From Pseudomonas abyssi (GTDB taxonomy: Bacteria > Pseudomonadota > Gammaproteobacteria > Pseudomonadales > Pseudomonadaceae), in the NCBI RefSeq assembly GCF_002307495.1, contig NZ_NTMR01000029.1, forward strand, positions 1-64,000: DNA of 64,000 nucleotides. The letters run 5' to 3'. A model generated the notes under the pieces. The model saw only the letters and a program-made list of their open reading frames with translations, did no database searches and was not told where the DNA came from. This document shows positions 29,731 through 38,357 of this stretch, in pieces; positions within the stretch are counted from its first letter, which is position 1; every line of letters starts with the position of its first letter. A program made the translations under genes and the position numbers.

Positions 29731-30401
29731 TCACACGCATACTGATCCTGGTCCCAGCACTAATCCTTGGCGGTTGCCAGAGCAGCAAACCTGTTGAACC
29801 CTTCCCACCCAAACCGGACCTGCCCTATCGCGCCTGGTACGTCGGCCTCGGAGCCCCTGACTATATGGAGGCGTGGGTCGACGGTGTGGATTTGATAGAC
29901 GTGAACGACCTGATGTATGAGCGTGTTTTCGGGGGGATTGCCTCAACGAGCACGCCTCCCAACAATCAGGGCGACGCCCGCGGCTGGCCGGAGCGTCCTG
30001 GCCCTGGGTCGAGCTTCCCCATGTCCGGCGTTGATCTGCCAGAGAAAATCACAGTGCGCTGGCAGTCGCTTGCGGAACCAGAAGCATACCGGGCCAGCTT
30101 CTATGTTTCAGATGAAACAAGAGCCGAAATGATTAAACCACGGCCCACATACTGTGCGTGGCGAGACGCCCACGTCACGCATTACCTGAACATTATCGCG
30201 ATTGGCGTTGCCCCCGGAGGGGTAGTAAAAGCTTGGCTGGTAGGGCCATGTCTTGACCCAATCGAAATCGCTCACGTCCAAGGCGAAATCAACCCCGTCG
30301 GCCCCTACAACGGTGAATCCAACGGCGAGTTCTACCGCCCGCCCAGTCCCAACGCCCAACACTATATCGACACCCACGGCATACCGTTTGGCAGCTGGTA
30401 G
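29727..30401 (+). CDS. DUF2931-like lipoprotein, probable immunity protein
   Basis: A 224-residue predicted lipoprotein: the signal peptide ends in LILGGC with the lipidated Cys at residue 17. It starts inside the last codons of the effector gene. DUF2931 lipoproteins commonly sit beside Tle phospholipase genes, and known Tle immunity proteins are periplasmic or membrane lipoproteins, so protection against the upstream enzyme is the likely role. Local G+C is low (30 of 60 bases at 29881-29940), like the toxin domain. The DUF2931 assignment is by appearance and context. Confidence 0.75.
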   Translation: MITRILILVPALILGGCQSSKPVEPFPPKPDLPYRAWYVGLGAPDYMEAWVDGVDLIDVNDLMYERVFGGIASTSTPPNNQGDARGWPERPGPGSSFPMSGVDLPEKITVRWQSLAEPEAYRASFYVSDETRAEMIKPRPTYCAWRDAHVTHYLNIIAIGVAPGGVVKAWLVGPCLDPIEIAHVQGEINPVGPYNGESNGEFYRPPSPNAQHYIDTHGIPFGSW

Positions 30402-30407
30402 GCGTTC

Positions 30408-31145
30408 TCAGCCCTTCTTGCCCGGGCGCTGGTCCTTGACCAGCAGCAGGTTGTTTTCTCGTCGCAGGGTAAACAGGCCGATCCCTTCTACCAAGCCGCT
30501 GAACTTGCTGTAACCGTAGTTGCGCGGGTCAAACTCGGGCATTTGCTTGGCCAGCTGACTGCCCACCGGGCCAAGGTTGGCCCAGCCTTCGTCGTCAGAC
30601 GCCGCCTCAATAGCCTGGCGCAGCAGATTGCACAGCTTGGTGTCCTGGCGCAGCTCCTGCGCCGAACGACGCTGAATAACCGTCTCCGCGTTCTCGGGGT
30701 GCTGGGTAAAGATCTCGGTGTAGATAAAGCGGTCGCAGGCGGCAACAAAAGGCTTGGGCGTTTTCTTCTCGCCAAACCCATACACCACCTTGCCCGACTC
30801 ACGCAGGCGCGCGGCGAGACGGGTGAAATCACTGTCGCTGGAGACAATACAAAAGCCGCCAAGGTCTGCCGAATACAGCAAGTCCATGGCATCGATAATC
30901 ATCGCACTGTCGGTCGCATTCTTGCCGGAGGTGTAGGCAAACTGCTGAATCGGCTGAATAGAGTGCTCCAGCAGCGAGGCCTTCCACTTGCCCAGACTCG
31001 GCGTAGTCCAGTCGCCATAGATGCGCTTCACGCTCGCCACACCCAACTTGGCCACCTCAGCCAGCAGCCCTTCAACAATCGCCGGATTGGCATTGTCGGC
31101 ATCGATCAACACGGCCAACCGTGTCGGTTCCATCAGCGCTGCCAT
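30408..31145 (-). CDS. NYN (PIN-like) domain protein with C-terminal OST-HTH/LOTUS domain
   Basis: A 245-residue protein of the LabA/NYN family. The N-terminal nuclease-like fold has the acidic residues LIDADN, ATDSAMIIDAMDLL and SSDSDFTRLAARLRE expected of PIN-like RNases. The C-terminal 70 residues form a LOTUS/OST-HTH RNA-binding domain (LGPVGSQLAKQMPEFDPRNYGYSKFSGLVE, split here for length at its core). The ATG at 31145 follows GGAGTG; a 17-residue upstream extension is not supported. It is convergent with the immunity gene. RNA substrate unknown. Confidence 0.85.
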   Translation of the reverse strand: MAALMEPTRLAVLIDADNANPAIVEGLLAEVAKLGVASVKRIYGDWTTPSLGKWKASLLEHSIQPIQQFAYTSGKNATDSAMIIDAMDLLYSADLGGFCIVSSDSDFTRLAARLRESGKVVYGFGEKKTPKPFVAACDRFIYTEIFTQHPENAETVIQRRSAQELRQDTKLCNLLRQAIEAASDDEGWANLGPVGSQLAKQMPEFDPRNYGYSKFSGLVEGIGLFTLRRENNLLLVKDQRPGKKG

Positions 31146-31209
31146 CACTCCACTCCCCTGTGTCTGCAGCCACCATCTTGGCAGGGGTGACTGCACGGCG
31201 ACAAGCCTA

Positions 31210-32019
31210 TTAATGGCTTACCAGCTCGCAGAGCTGCGCAACCCCTTCAATAATCGCCGGCGTCGGACGAACCAGCAGGTCGCTGTCCAGCACGTACAGG
31301 CGTTGCTGTTCGACGGCGGCCAGTTGCGGGAAGCGGCGCCATTCGTCGAGCCAGCGCTCGGCGGTGATGCCGGCGTCGGCCAGGGCGATGATGGTGTCGG
31401 GGTTGGCGACCAGCACGCCTTCGCGGCCTACCTGCGGGGCCAGGCCGGTGAGATCGGCGAAGACGTTGTCGGCGCCGCAGAGGATGAGGGCGTCGGACAG
31501 CAGTTGGTCGCCGGCAACGGTGTACAGCGGGTTATCCCAAAGCTGCAGAAACACGCGTGGCGGGTTGGCGCCCTGCTGCGCGCGCAGTTGATCAAGCTGG
31601 CTATTGAAGCTGCCGGCAAGGGCAGCGGCTTGCGCTTTACGGTCGAGCAGCTCGCCCAGTTGCAGGGTCATGTCGTCGATGTCATCGAGCCGCTGGGGGT
31701 CAAACTCGGCAACCGGGATATTCCAGCTGCGCAGCCGCTCAAGTAATGCAGGAGGGTTACCGCTGGTCCAGGCAAGCACCAGATCAGGGTGCGTGGCTAC
31801 GATGCGTTCGGCAGACAGTGTGCCGTAGCTGCCGACGCGTGCGACGTTGTCGAGTTCACCGTGCAACTGACCGTCATCCAGCACACCCACCAGCTGGCTG
31901 CGGGCATCGAGCTGCAACACCATGTCGGTCAGAAAGGGGGCAATGCTGACCACCCGTTCGGCGGCGCCCAGCGGCGCAGCCAGCCAGCACAGTAGGCAAA
32001 GGCCGGCCAGCAGGCGCAT
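31210..32019 (-). CDS. btuF: cobalamin-binding periplasmic protein BtuF
   Basis: Class III substrate-binding protein (269 residues) with a signal peptide ending near AAPLGAA and the helical-backbone fold of the BtuF/FhuD group (VVSIAPFLTDMVLQL, PDLVLAWTSGNPPALLERLR). It should hand B12 to an inner-membrane BtuCD, which is not in this window. Its ATG is directly next to the stop of the membrane-protein gene, so it is likely the last gene of a ribA operon. In PAO1, from memory, the equivalent gene adjoins dxs; here an 11.5-kb segment lies between. Confidence 0.88.
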   Translation of the reverse strand: MRLLAGLCLLCWLAAPLGAAERVVSIAPFLTDMVLQLDARSQLVGVLDDGQLHGELDNVARVGSYGTLSAERIVATHPDLVLAWTSGNPPALLERLRSWNIPVAEFDPQRLDDIDDMTLQLGELLDRKAQAAALAGSFNSQLDQLRAQQGANPPRVFLQLWDNPLYTVAGDQLLSDALILCGADNVFADLTGLAPQVGREGVLVANPDTIIALADAGITAERWLDEWRRFPQLAAVEQQRLYVLDSDLLVRPTPAIIEGVAQLCELVSH

Positions 32020-32445
32020 TCAGTCGACCCAGGCGGCCGGCGGACGGTACAGCAGCGTGACGCCGAGGCTGACGATCACCAGCAGCGCCAGCGGGATGAT
32101 CTCGCCCACACAGAAGTAGTGCACCAGCGCGACCAGTGCCGGCAAGGCCGCCGCGCTCAGGCCCAGGCTCTGCAGGCGATGCAGATTGGCCCAGGCGCCA
32201 GCGGCTTCATCGCTGGTGCCCAGCGCATCGACGCGAATCAGCGCGCGCTTGTACAGCCGGAAGCGCCACAGCGTCAGCAACAGCGTGGCCATGCCGAAGG
32301 CGAACAGCGGTACGGCAGCGGCATCAAACAGGCCGTTCCAGTCGCCCAGCACCAGAACCAGCAGAATCGGCAGCAGCAACACCGCTGCGCTGAGCATGCG
32401 CCAGACGCTGCGCAGGGTGCGCCAGTGGGGTTTGGGATCAAACAT
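32020..32445 (-). CDS. small integral membrane protein, function unknown
   Basis: A 141-residue protein with about four transmembrane helices (near residues 18-34, 41-60, 97-113 and 115-132). The start is the ATG at 32445, which overlaps the ribA stop by eight bases; the longer upstream frame lies inside ribA and is an artefact. Nothing in the sequence points to a function. Position between ribA and btuF is the only clue, and the same order occurs in PAO1 as far as I remember. Confidence 0.7.
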   Translation of the reverse strand: MFDPKPHWRTLRSVWRMLSAAVLLLPILLVLVLGDWNGLFDAAAVPLFAFGMATLLLTLWRFRLYKRALIRVDALGTSDEAAGAWANLHRLQSLGLSAAALPALVALVHYFCVGEIIPLALLVIVSLGVTLLYRPPAAWVD

Positions 32446-33061
32446 CGCCGGGCTCGGCTTCAGCCTGGTGCAACTGGCCCAGCATGTGGCCCAGCTTGCC
32501 GGCCTTGGTGGCCAGGTACTTGGCGTTGTGCGGGTTCTTGCCAAACTGCAGCGGCAGACGCTGGGCCACCTCAACGCCAAAGCCCTGAATCGCCTTGACC
32601 TTGCGCGGGTTGTTGGTAAGCAGCTTGAGGCTGGTGATGCCCAGATGATCAAGCATCGGCTTGCAGATGCCGTAGTCGCGTTGATCGGCGCCAAAGCCCA
32701 GCAGTTCGTTCGCTTCGACGGTATCGGCGCCGCCATCCTGCAGGTGGTAGGCGCGGATCTTGTTCATCAGACCGATGCCACGGCCTTCCTGGCGCAGGTA
32801 CAGCAGCGCGCCACGACCTTCGTCGGCGATAGCCTTGAGCGCGGCTTCCAGCTGAAAGCCGCAGTCACAGCGCAGGCTGAACAGCGCATCGCCGGTCAGA
32901 CATTCGGAGTGCAGGCGCCCGAGGACCGGCTGGCCATCAGACACATTACCCATCGTCAGCACCACATGCTCCTTGCCGGTCGCTTCTTCCAGGAAGCCGT
33001 GCATGGTAAATGTTCCCCACTGGGTGGGCAGCTGAGATGAAGCAACAAAGGTGACTGTCAC
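32438..33061 (-). CDS. ribA: GTP cyclohydrolase II
   Basis: First step of riboflavin synthesis, converting GTP to a diaminopyrimidine. The 207-residue protein has the three zinc cysteines in [18 protein letters not shown] and the catalytic RQEGRGIGL block, so it is a full stand-alone enzyme. The start is GTG at 33061, behind AGGAG with seven-base spacing. It supplies the activity missing from the degenerate second domain of the ribB product at 36550-37644. Confidence 0.96.
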   Translation of the reverse strand: MTVTFVASSQLPTQWGTFTMHGFLEEATGKEHVVLTMGNVSDGQPVLGRLHSECLTGDALFSLRCDCGFQLEAALKAIADEGRGALLYLRQEGRGIGLMNKIRAYHLQDGGADTVEANELLGFGADQRDYGICKPMLDHLGITSLKLLTNNPRKVKAIQGFGVEVAQRLPLQFGKNPHNAKYLATKAGKLGHMLGQLHQAEAEPGDV

Positions 33062-33195
33062 ACCGGTCTCCTGTACAGCCTTTGCAAAAAAAGGGCTGCC
33101 ATATTAGCAGGAGAAGGCCGCGTGGGCGATCTGTGCGTTGCCTGGATAGTTGCGGTGAATGCTCAAGAGTGCGCTGAACCGAGCCGGCTCTGCGC

Positions 33196-33861
33196 TCAGA
33201 ACTTGCGCTCAAGCATTAACAGATTGTCGCGCTCATCCATGCGCACCCGGCTGAGCCAGCTCATGCCGAGCAGCACGTCCAGTGGATAGGCACCGTCGAG
33301 CACCACGCCCTGCACATTGGTCAGCTCGATTTCGCCCACTTTGACCCGCGCCAGCGAGACCCGATAGCCATCGACGGCACCGCTGGCGGTGGTGGCGCGA
33401 ATCGGCGTGCCGATTAGCTGGTAATCAATACCCATGCGCCGCGCCTGGTTGGCGTTCATGGCGACGCTGGTGGCGCCCGTATCGACCATGAAGACGGTGT
33501 GGTGGCCGTTGATGGAACCGGTCACCCGAAAGTGGCCGCCCTCGCCACGCGGGATGCTCACCTGCTGCCGTTCGGTCTGGGCAAAGCCTTCGGTGTACTC
33601 GCGTTGCAGGCCGAACTGGCGGGTCTGGCCGTCGATGCGCAGCGTGGCGGTGTTACTGTCAGAGGCGACCAGCTCGACGCCCTGCACGGCGGGCTTGCCG
33701 ACACGCAGCATGTGGCGCGCGCCGTCGATATTGACCACCGCGGCATTGGGGAACAGCCCCACCACCCGAACATCGGACGCCGCCTGCAGCGCACTGGCGC
33801 CCAGCAGCAGAGAGCAGCCCAGCAGGGCTGCCAGAGGAGAAGTTCTGCGTGGTTGAGCCAT
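33196..33861 (-). CDS. retropepsin-like aspartyl protease (TIGR02281 type)
   Basis: A 221-residue protein with an N-terminal signal or anchor segment (LAALLGCSLLLGASALQAA) and a clan AA protease domain. The catalytic aspartate motif is VDTGATSVAM and the later flap-side block is VLLGMSWLSRVRM, where DTGA and LGMSWL are diagnostic. Expected in the periplasm. The ATG at 33861 follows AAGGA. The substrate is unknown. It lies 32 bp upstream on the map from the pgpA stop and runs in the same direction. Confidence 0.82.
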   Translation of the reverse strand: MAQPRRTSPLAALLGCSLLLGASALQAASDVRVVGLFPNAAVVNIDGARHMLRVGKPAVQGVELVASDSNTATLRIDGQTRQFGLQREYTEGFAQTERQQVSIPRGEGGHFRVTGSINGHHTVFMVDTGATSVAMNANQARRMGIDYQLIGTPIRATTASGAVDGYRVSLARVKVGEIELTNVQGVVLDGAYPLDVLLGMSWLSRVRMDERDNLLMLERKF

Positions 33862-33893
33862 TGAGATGTCCTTTCCGCAATGCCAGATAAGGG

Positions 33894-34388
33894 CTACACC
33901 ATAGCCAATAGCCATTCGCCCAGCAACAGCACCAGCAGCGCCATCACGCCGGCAATCACATCATCGAGCATGATGCCCAGACCACCGCCAACCCGGCGAT
34001 CAACCCAACCAATCGGCCAGGGCTTCCAGATATCGAACAGGCGGAACAGCGCAAAGCCGGCGAGCAGCCAGGCCCAGCCGGTTGGCGCCAGCCAGAGCGC
34101 AATCCACAGGCCGACAAACTCGTCCCAGACAATGCCGCCGTGATCGTGCACCCCCAGATCCGCTGCGGTGCGGTGACACAACCAGATACCCAGCAGCGTG
34201 GAGAGCAGAATAACCAGTGCATAGCCGCCCAGTGGCAGCTGTTGCCAGAGCAGCACAAAGGGCAGCGCCGCCAGCGTGCCCCAGGTGCCGGGCGCGGGCC
34301 GAATGGCGCCGCTGCCAAAACCGAAGGCGAGAAAGTGGATGGGGTTGCGCCACACCGAGGCGGGTGTGGATTCGTGCGTGTCAGTCAT
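33894..34388 (-). CDS. pgpA: phosphatidylglycerophosphatase A
   Basis: Membrane enzyme of 164 residues that removes phosphate from phosphatidylglycerophosphate. Conserved blocks FGFGSGAIRPAPGTWGTL, HDHGGIVWDEFVGLW and GGLGIMLDDVIAG with catalytic acids are clear. The ATG at 34388 is inside the end of thiL (eight-base overlap) with AGGAG upstream, giving the usual nusB-thiL-pgpA coupling. Confidence 0.95.
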   Translation of the reverse strand: MTDTHESTPASVWRNPIHFLAFGFGSGAIRPAPGTWGTLAALPFVLLWQQLPLGGYALVILLSTLLGIWLCHRTAADLGVHDHGGIVWDEFVGLWIALWLAPTGWAWLLAGFALFRLFDIWKPWPIGWVDRRVGGGLGIMLDDVIAGVMALLVLLLGEWLLAMV

Positions 34389-35376
34389 CCTGACTCCTGA
34401 AATGTTGATAACCAACGGGGCCGTCTACTGGCCGCATACCGAGCCCCAGGTCCAGCTGCACACCCTGCCCGGCTTGCACCTGACCAATCACGCTGACCCG
34501 CTGACCGGCCTGGCGCCAGCGCTGGATTTGCCCCCGCGCAGCGCGCGGTAGGGTGAAAAGCAGTACGTAATCATCCCCGCCGCGCAACATCCAGTCCAGT
34601 TGCTGACGTTCTGGCCAGCTGCGCAGCGCATCAGACATGGGTAGTTGCGGGCCGTTGATCTGCAGGCACACGCCGCTGGCCTTGGCGATATGCGCCGCAT
34701 CGGCCAGTAGCCCGTCGGAGACGTCCAGTCCGGCACTGGCGTGACCGCGCAGCAAGGCGCCCAATGCCAACTGCGGCAGTGGGCGCCAGAAGCGTTGGTG
34801 CAGGTAGTTCTGCTCGGCCATGGGCAACCCAGCTGGCAGAGCCTGCCCCAGCACGACAGCCAGGCCGGCGGCGCCGTCACCCAGACAACCGCCAACGCAG
34901 AGCAGATCTCCGGGCCGCGCGCCACTGCGGGTCAGCGCCTGAGCGGCAGGCACCTGGCCGAAGACCGTGACGCCAATATTCAAGGGGCCACGGGTGGTAT
35001 CGCCACCGATCAGGTTGATACGACAATCGCGCGCCGCATCGCCCAGGCCGGCAGAGAACGCCTGCAACCAGCCCGCCTCGGCCTGCGGCAAGGTCAGCGC
35101 CAGGGTAAAGCCCAGCGGCTCGGCGGCCATGGCGGCAAGATCGCTGACGGCCACGGCAAGGGCGCGATAACCCAGTTCGGCGGGGGGGCAATTGACAGGA
35201 AAGTGAACACCCTCGACCAGGGTGTCGGTAGAAATGACCAGCTGCTGACCAGCAGCCGGTTGCAGCAGCGCGGCATCGTCGCCGATGCCCAGGGCGACCG
35301 CCCCGCTGGCTGCGGCCCGCTGCAGTCGCTCGGTGCGAAAGTAGCGGGCAATCAGGTCAAACTCGTCCAGCGCCAT
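34381..35376 (-). CDS. thiL: thiamine-monophosphate kinase
   Basis: ATP-dependent kinase (331 residues) making thiamine diphosphate, the cofactor used by Dxs encoded in the same window. It has DEFDLIARYF at the start, GIGDDAALL, LVEGVHF, AVAVSDLAAMAAEP and GLDVSDGLLAD motifs that bind Mg-ATP. The ATG at 35376 is the normal ThiL start; the upstream extension is nusB in another frame. Confidence 0.96.
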   Translation of the reverse strand: MALDEFDLIARYFRTERLQRAAASGAVALGIGDDAALLQPAAGQQLVISTDTLVEGVHFPVNCPPAELGYRALAVAVSDLAAMAAEPLGFTLALTLPQAEAGWLQAFSAGLGDAARDCRINLIGGDTTRGPLNIGVTVFGQVPAAQALTRSGARPGDLLCVGGCLGDGAAGLAVVLGQALPAGLPMAEQNYLHQRFWRPLPQLALGALLRGHASAGLDVSDGLLADAAHIAKASGVCLQINGPQLPMSDALRSWPERQQLDWMLRGGDDYVLLFTLPRAARGQIQRWRQAGQRVSVIGQVQAGQGVQLDLGLGMRPVDGPVGYQHFRSQDD

Positions 35377-35386
35377 GGCCGGGCGA

Positions 35387-35863
35387 TCAGCGTCCCTTGC
35401 GGGCGGCGCTGACCTCGGCCTTGCGCAAACGCGGCGCCAGCTTGTCGAGGATGCCGTTGACGTACTTGTGGCCGTCGGTAGCGCCAAAGGACTTGGCCAG
35501 CTCGATGGCTTCGTTGATCACCACGCGATAGGGCACGTCGATGCGCTTGAGCAGTTCGTACACGCCCAGACGCAGGACCGCCAGCTCGATCGGATCGAGC
35601 TCCTTGATGTCACGATCCAGCACTACGCCGAGCTCGCCATCAATGTCGCCAAGGTTGCGCGGCACGCCGGTCAGCAGCTCGTGGAAGTAAGCACCGTCCA
35701 CCTTGCTGAAGTCGTTATCGGTGCGAAACTGCGCCTCGATATCGGAGATCGGCAAATCGGCCATGTGCCAGGCATACAGCGCCTGCAGAGCCAGACTGCG
35801 GGCCTTGCGACGGGCCGATGCCTTGGGGCGACCGGCGGTGCCAGAACTCTGCTGACCGTCCAT
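35387..35863 (-). CDS. nusB: transcription antitermination factor NusB
   Basis: Helical RNA-binding protein (158 residues) that joins NusE on boxA of rRNA leaders. It has the N-terminal arginine-rich [17 protein letters not shown] and the C-terminal [14 protein letters not shown] [14 protein letters not shown]. Its ATG overlaps the ribH stop by one base. Confidence 0.96.
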   Translation of the reverse strand: MDGQQSSGTAGRPKASARRKARSLALQALYAWHMADLPISDIEAQFRTDNDFSKVDGAYFHELLTGVPRNLGDIDGELGVVLDRDIKELDPIELAVLRLGVYELLKRIDVPYRVVINEAIELAKSFGATDGHKYVNGILDKLAPRLRKAEVSAARKGR

Positions 35864-36339
35864 CAGGCCTCCAGCTGCTTGATCACGCTGACCATCTCAA
35901 AGGCAGACATGGCCGCTTCTGCGCCCTTGTTGCCGGCCTTGGTGCCGGAGCGCTCGATGGCCTGCTCGATGCTGTCGACCGTCAGTACGCCAAAGGCAAC
36001 CGGGATACCGTATTCCAGCGATACCGCGCCAACGCCTTTCACGCATTCACCGGCAACGTATTCAAAATGCGGCGTACCGCCACGGATAACCGCGCCCAGG
36101 GTCACGATGGCATCGTATTGCTTGAGGTCGGCCACTTTCTTGACCATCAGCGGGATTTCAAAGGCGCCGGGCACGCGGATGATGGTGATGTCGGACTCTT
36201 TCACGCCGTGGCGCTTGAGTGAGTCTACAGCGCCCTCGACCAGGCTCTCGACGACAAAGCTGTTGAACCGGCCAACAACCAGTGCATAGCGGCCTTGGCC
36301 AGTTACAAAATCGCCTTCGATGGTACGGATAGCAGTCAT
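35863..36339 (-). CDS. ribH: 6,7-dimethyl-8-ribityllumazine synthase
   Basis: Penultimate riboflavin enzyme (158 residues), usually a 60-mer or decamer. Motifs are [17 protein letters not shown], the catalytic-histidine region [17 protein letters not shown], and [17 protein letters not shown]. The ATG at 36339 follows AGAGAG; a GTG two codons earlier is possible. A palindromic repeat separates it from the ribB-like gene, so ribH-nusB-thiL-pgpA could have its own promoter. Confidence 0.95.
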   Translation of the reverse strand: MTAIRTIEGDFVTGQGRYALVVGRFNSFVVESLVEGAVDSLKRHGVKESDITIIRVPGAFEIPLMVKKVADLKQYDAIVTLGAVIRGGTPHFEYVAGECVKGVGAVSLEYGIPVAFGVLTVDSIEQAIERSGTKAGNKGAEAAMSAFEMVSVIKQLEA

Positions 36340-36402
36340 GGGCACTCTCTCTGTGTAAAGAACCGGCAGGGCGCTAGGCGCTGCCGTAAATCAAATGGGT
36401 GA

Positions 36403-36539
36403 AGAAAACTAGCTGCGTTGCCATCGCTGCGTTAAAAACAGACTCAGAATGCTCATTTACAACTCGTAAAGTCGAGCGCGACTCCGATCACTTCTTCGCC
36501 TGTTTTTGCCTTGCGCTGGCTGCCTCGCCTACGTTTTCT
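36403..36539. repeat. 137-bp imperfect palindromic (MITE-like) intergenic element
   Basis: The element has near-symmetric arms: AGAAAAC at 36403-36409 mirrors GTTTTCT at 36533-36539; AAAAACAG at 36434-36441 mirrors CTGTTTTT at 36500-36507, both 31-32 bases from the ends; and TTTAC/GTAAA (36456-36460, 36466-36470) flank the centre. The arms also share imperfectly paired GCTGCG-type stretches. I see no second copy here, but similar sequences seem familiar from other pseudomonad intergenic regions. A 68-codon frame inside it (36399-36605) is probably not a gene. Confidence 0.6.
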
Positions 36540-36549
36540 AAAAAATTGG

Positions 36550-37644
36550 TCAATCGCAGGGCAGGTATTCTACTACTTCCAGGTCAAAGCCGGATATGGC
36601 GTTGAACTTCATCGGCGCAGACAGCAGGCGCATCTTGCGCACGCCCAGATCACGCAGAATCTGCGAACCGGCCCCAACCGTATTGTAGGTCGAAGGACGG
36701 CGAGCCACCGGCTTGCCCTCGCCCAGGTTGGCCACATGATCCAGCAGCGCCTCGGCATTGACCTGATTACCCAGCAGCAACACCACGCCACTCCCCTCAG
36801 CAGCTACCCGGCGCATGGCCTCCTGCAGGCTCCAGCGGCCCGGCTCGGGCACCAGGAACAGGTCGCGCAGCGGGTCGACATTGTGTACCCGCACCAGCGT
36901 CGGCTCCTCGGGCTGGATATCGCCCAGGGTCAGCGCCATGTGTACCACATCATCGGTGCGATCGCGGTAGGCCACCAGGTTGAACTGACCCAGCTCGCTG
37001 CTCAGCAGTTTTTCTTCGGCACGCTCAACCGTGCGCTCGTTGAGCAGGCGGTAGTGAATCAGGTCGGCAATGGTGCCGATCTTGATGTTGTGCTGCTTGG
37101 CGAACTCTTCCAGCTCCGGGCGACGGGACATGCTGCCATCGTCGTTCATGATCTCGCAGATCACCGCCGACTCGCCAAAGCCGGCCATACGGGCCAGGTC
37201 ACAGGAGGCTTCGGTGTGGCCGGCACGCGCCAGCACGCCACCGGGCTGGGCCATCAGCGGGAAAATGTGGCCCGGGCTGACGATGTCCTCGGCCACGGCA
37301 TTGGCAGCCGCGGCAGCCTGCACAGTGCGTGCGCGGTCAGCGGCGGAAATGCCGGTGCTGACGCCAACCGCCGCCTCGATGGACACGGTGAACTTGGTAC
37401 CAAAACCCGAGCCGTTGCGCTGCACCATCAGCGGCAGCTTTAGGCGCTCGCAGCGCTCCAGGCTCATCGGCATGCAGATCAGGCCACGGCCGTAGCGCGC
37501 CATGAAGTTGATGTGCTCAGCCTGACAGGCCTCGGCGGCCATGATCAGATCGCCTTCGTTCTCGCGGTCTTCGTCATCCATCAGGATGACCATCTTGCCG
37601 GCGCGAATATCTTCGATCAGTTCTTCGATGCTGTTGAGTTTCAT
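36550..37644 (-). CDS. ribB: 3,4-dihydroxy-2-butanone 4-phosphate synthase with degenerate GTP cyclohydrolase II domain
   Basis: A 364-residue RibB fusion. Residues 1-205 are a complete DHBP synthase with the metal site DDEDRENEGD and HTEASCDLARMAG. The C-terminal domain aligns with GTP cyclohydrolase II, but the region that should carry the zinc cysteines reads VRVHNVDPLRDLFLV and has none of them. This half should therefore be inactive (RibBX type). A separate intact ribA is at 32438-33061. The gene follows ribE after 23 bases. No FMN riboswitch fits in that spacer. Confidence 0.95.
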   Translation of the reverse strand: MKLNSIEELIEDIRAGKMVILMDDEDRENEGDLIMAAEACQAEHINFMARYGRGLICMPMSLERCERLKLPLMVQRNGSGFGTKFTVSIEAAVGVSTGISAADRARTVQAAAAANAVAEDIVSPGHIFPLMAQPGGVLARAGHTEASCDLARMAGFGESAVICEIMNDDGSMSRRPELEEFAKQHNIKIGTIADLIHYRLLNERTVERAEEKLLSSELGQFNLVAYRDRTDDVVHMALTLGDIQPEEPTLVRVHNVDPLRDLFLVPEPGRWSLQEAMRRVAAEGSGVVLLLGNQVNAEALLDHVANLGEGKPVARRPSTYNTVGAGSQILRDLGVRKMRLLSAPMKFNAISGFDLEVVEYLPCD

Positions 37645-37667
37645 CCGGCCCTCCGGGGGCAGGTTAA

Positions 37668-38330
37668 TCAGGATTTAAGGAAACCGTTCTCGGCCAGAAA
37701 GGCCATGCTGATGCCGCCAGCGGTCGGCTCTGCGGCCTTCTCGCCGAGCAGCAGGCGCTCCAGATAACGGGCAATCAGGTCCACTTCCAGATTGACGGCG
37801 GTACCGGGCTGATAATCGCCCATGACGGTTTCCTGCAGGGTGTGCGGCACAATATTCAGGTGGAAGACAGCGCCTTCCACGGCGTTGACGGTCAGACTGG
37901 TGCCGTCTACGGTAATCGAGCCTTTTTCGGCGATGTACTTCGCCAGTTCGGCCGGCGCTTCCACGCGGAAGTGCCAGGAGCGGGCGTCCTGGTGCAGCGA
38001 TAGGACCTTGCCGACGCCGTCGACGTGGCCGCTGACCAGGTGCCCCCCAATCCGGGTGGTCGGTGTCAGCGCCTTTTCCAGGTTGACTCGACTGCCCGGC
38101 TTCAGTGACGCCAGGGCGGTACGGCGAATGGTCTCCTGGCTGACATCAGCCCAGAAACCGTCACCGGGCAATTCAATGGCCGTCAGGCAGACGCCGTTGA
38201 CCGCGATGCTGTCGCCCAGCTTGACGTCGCCCAGATCCAGCTTGCCGGTCCGCACATAGAGCCGCACGTCACCGCCCTGGGGCTGCATGCTCTGAATCTG
38301 GCCAACCGCTTCGATAATACCGGTAAACAT
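37668..38330 (-). CDS. ribE: riboflavin synthase, alpha chain
   Basis: Final riboflavin enzyme (220 residues, trimer) that dismutates two lumazines. Two lumazine-binding repeats start at MFTGIIEAVGQ and at HLVSGHVDGVGKV, with VNGVCLTA and VDGTSLTVNAV as the matching second blocks. It lies 27 bases after nhaD and 23 before ribB in the same direction. Confidence 0.96.
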   Translation of the reverse strand: MFTGIIEAVGQIQSMQPQGGDVRLYVRTGKLDLGDVKLGDSIAVNGVCLTAIELPGDGFWADVSQETIRRTALASLKPGSRVNLEKALTPTTRIGGHLVSGHVDGVGKVLSLHQDARSWHFRVEAPAELAKYIAEKGSITVDGTSLTVNAVEGAVFHLNIVPHTLQETVMGDYQPGTAVNLEVDLIARYLERLLLGEKAAEPTAGGISMAFLAENGFLKS

Positions 38331-38357
38331 GAATTGCCTCGTTTTTGCCCTTGCCGG

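Noticed and set aside
36399-36605. Small frame starting MKKTSC in the ribB-ribH gap
   Set aside because: It is the translation of the palindromic repeat and runs into the end of the ribB-like gene; no ribosome site or family.
37645-37667. FMN riboswitch for the riboflavin genes
   Set aside because: The 23-bp spacer upstream of the ribB-like gene and the other spacers in the operon are too short, and no RFN blocks were seen upstream of nrdR or ribA.
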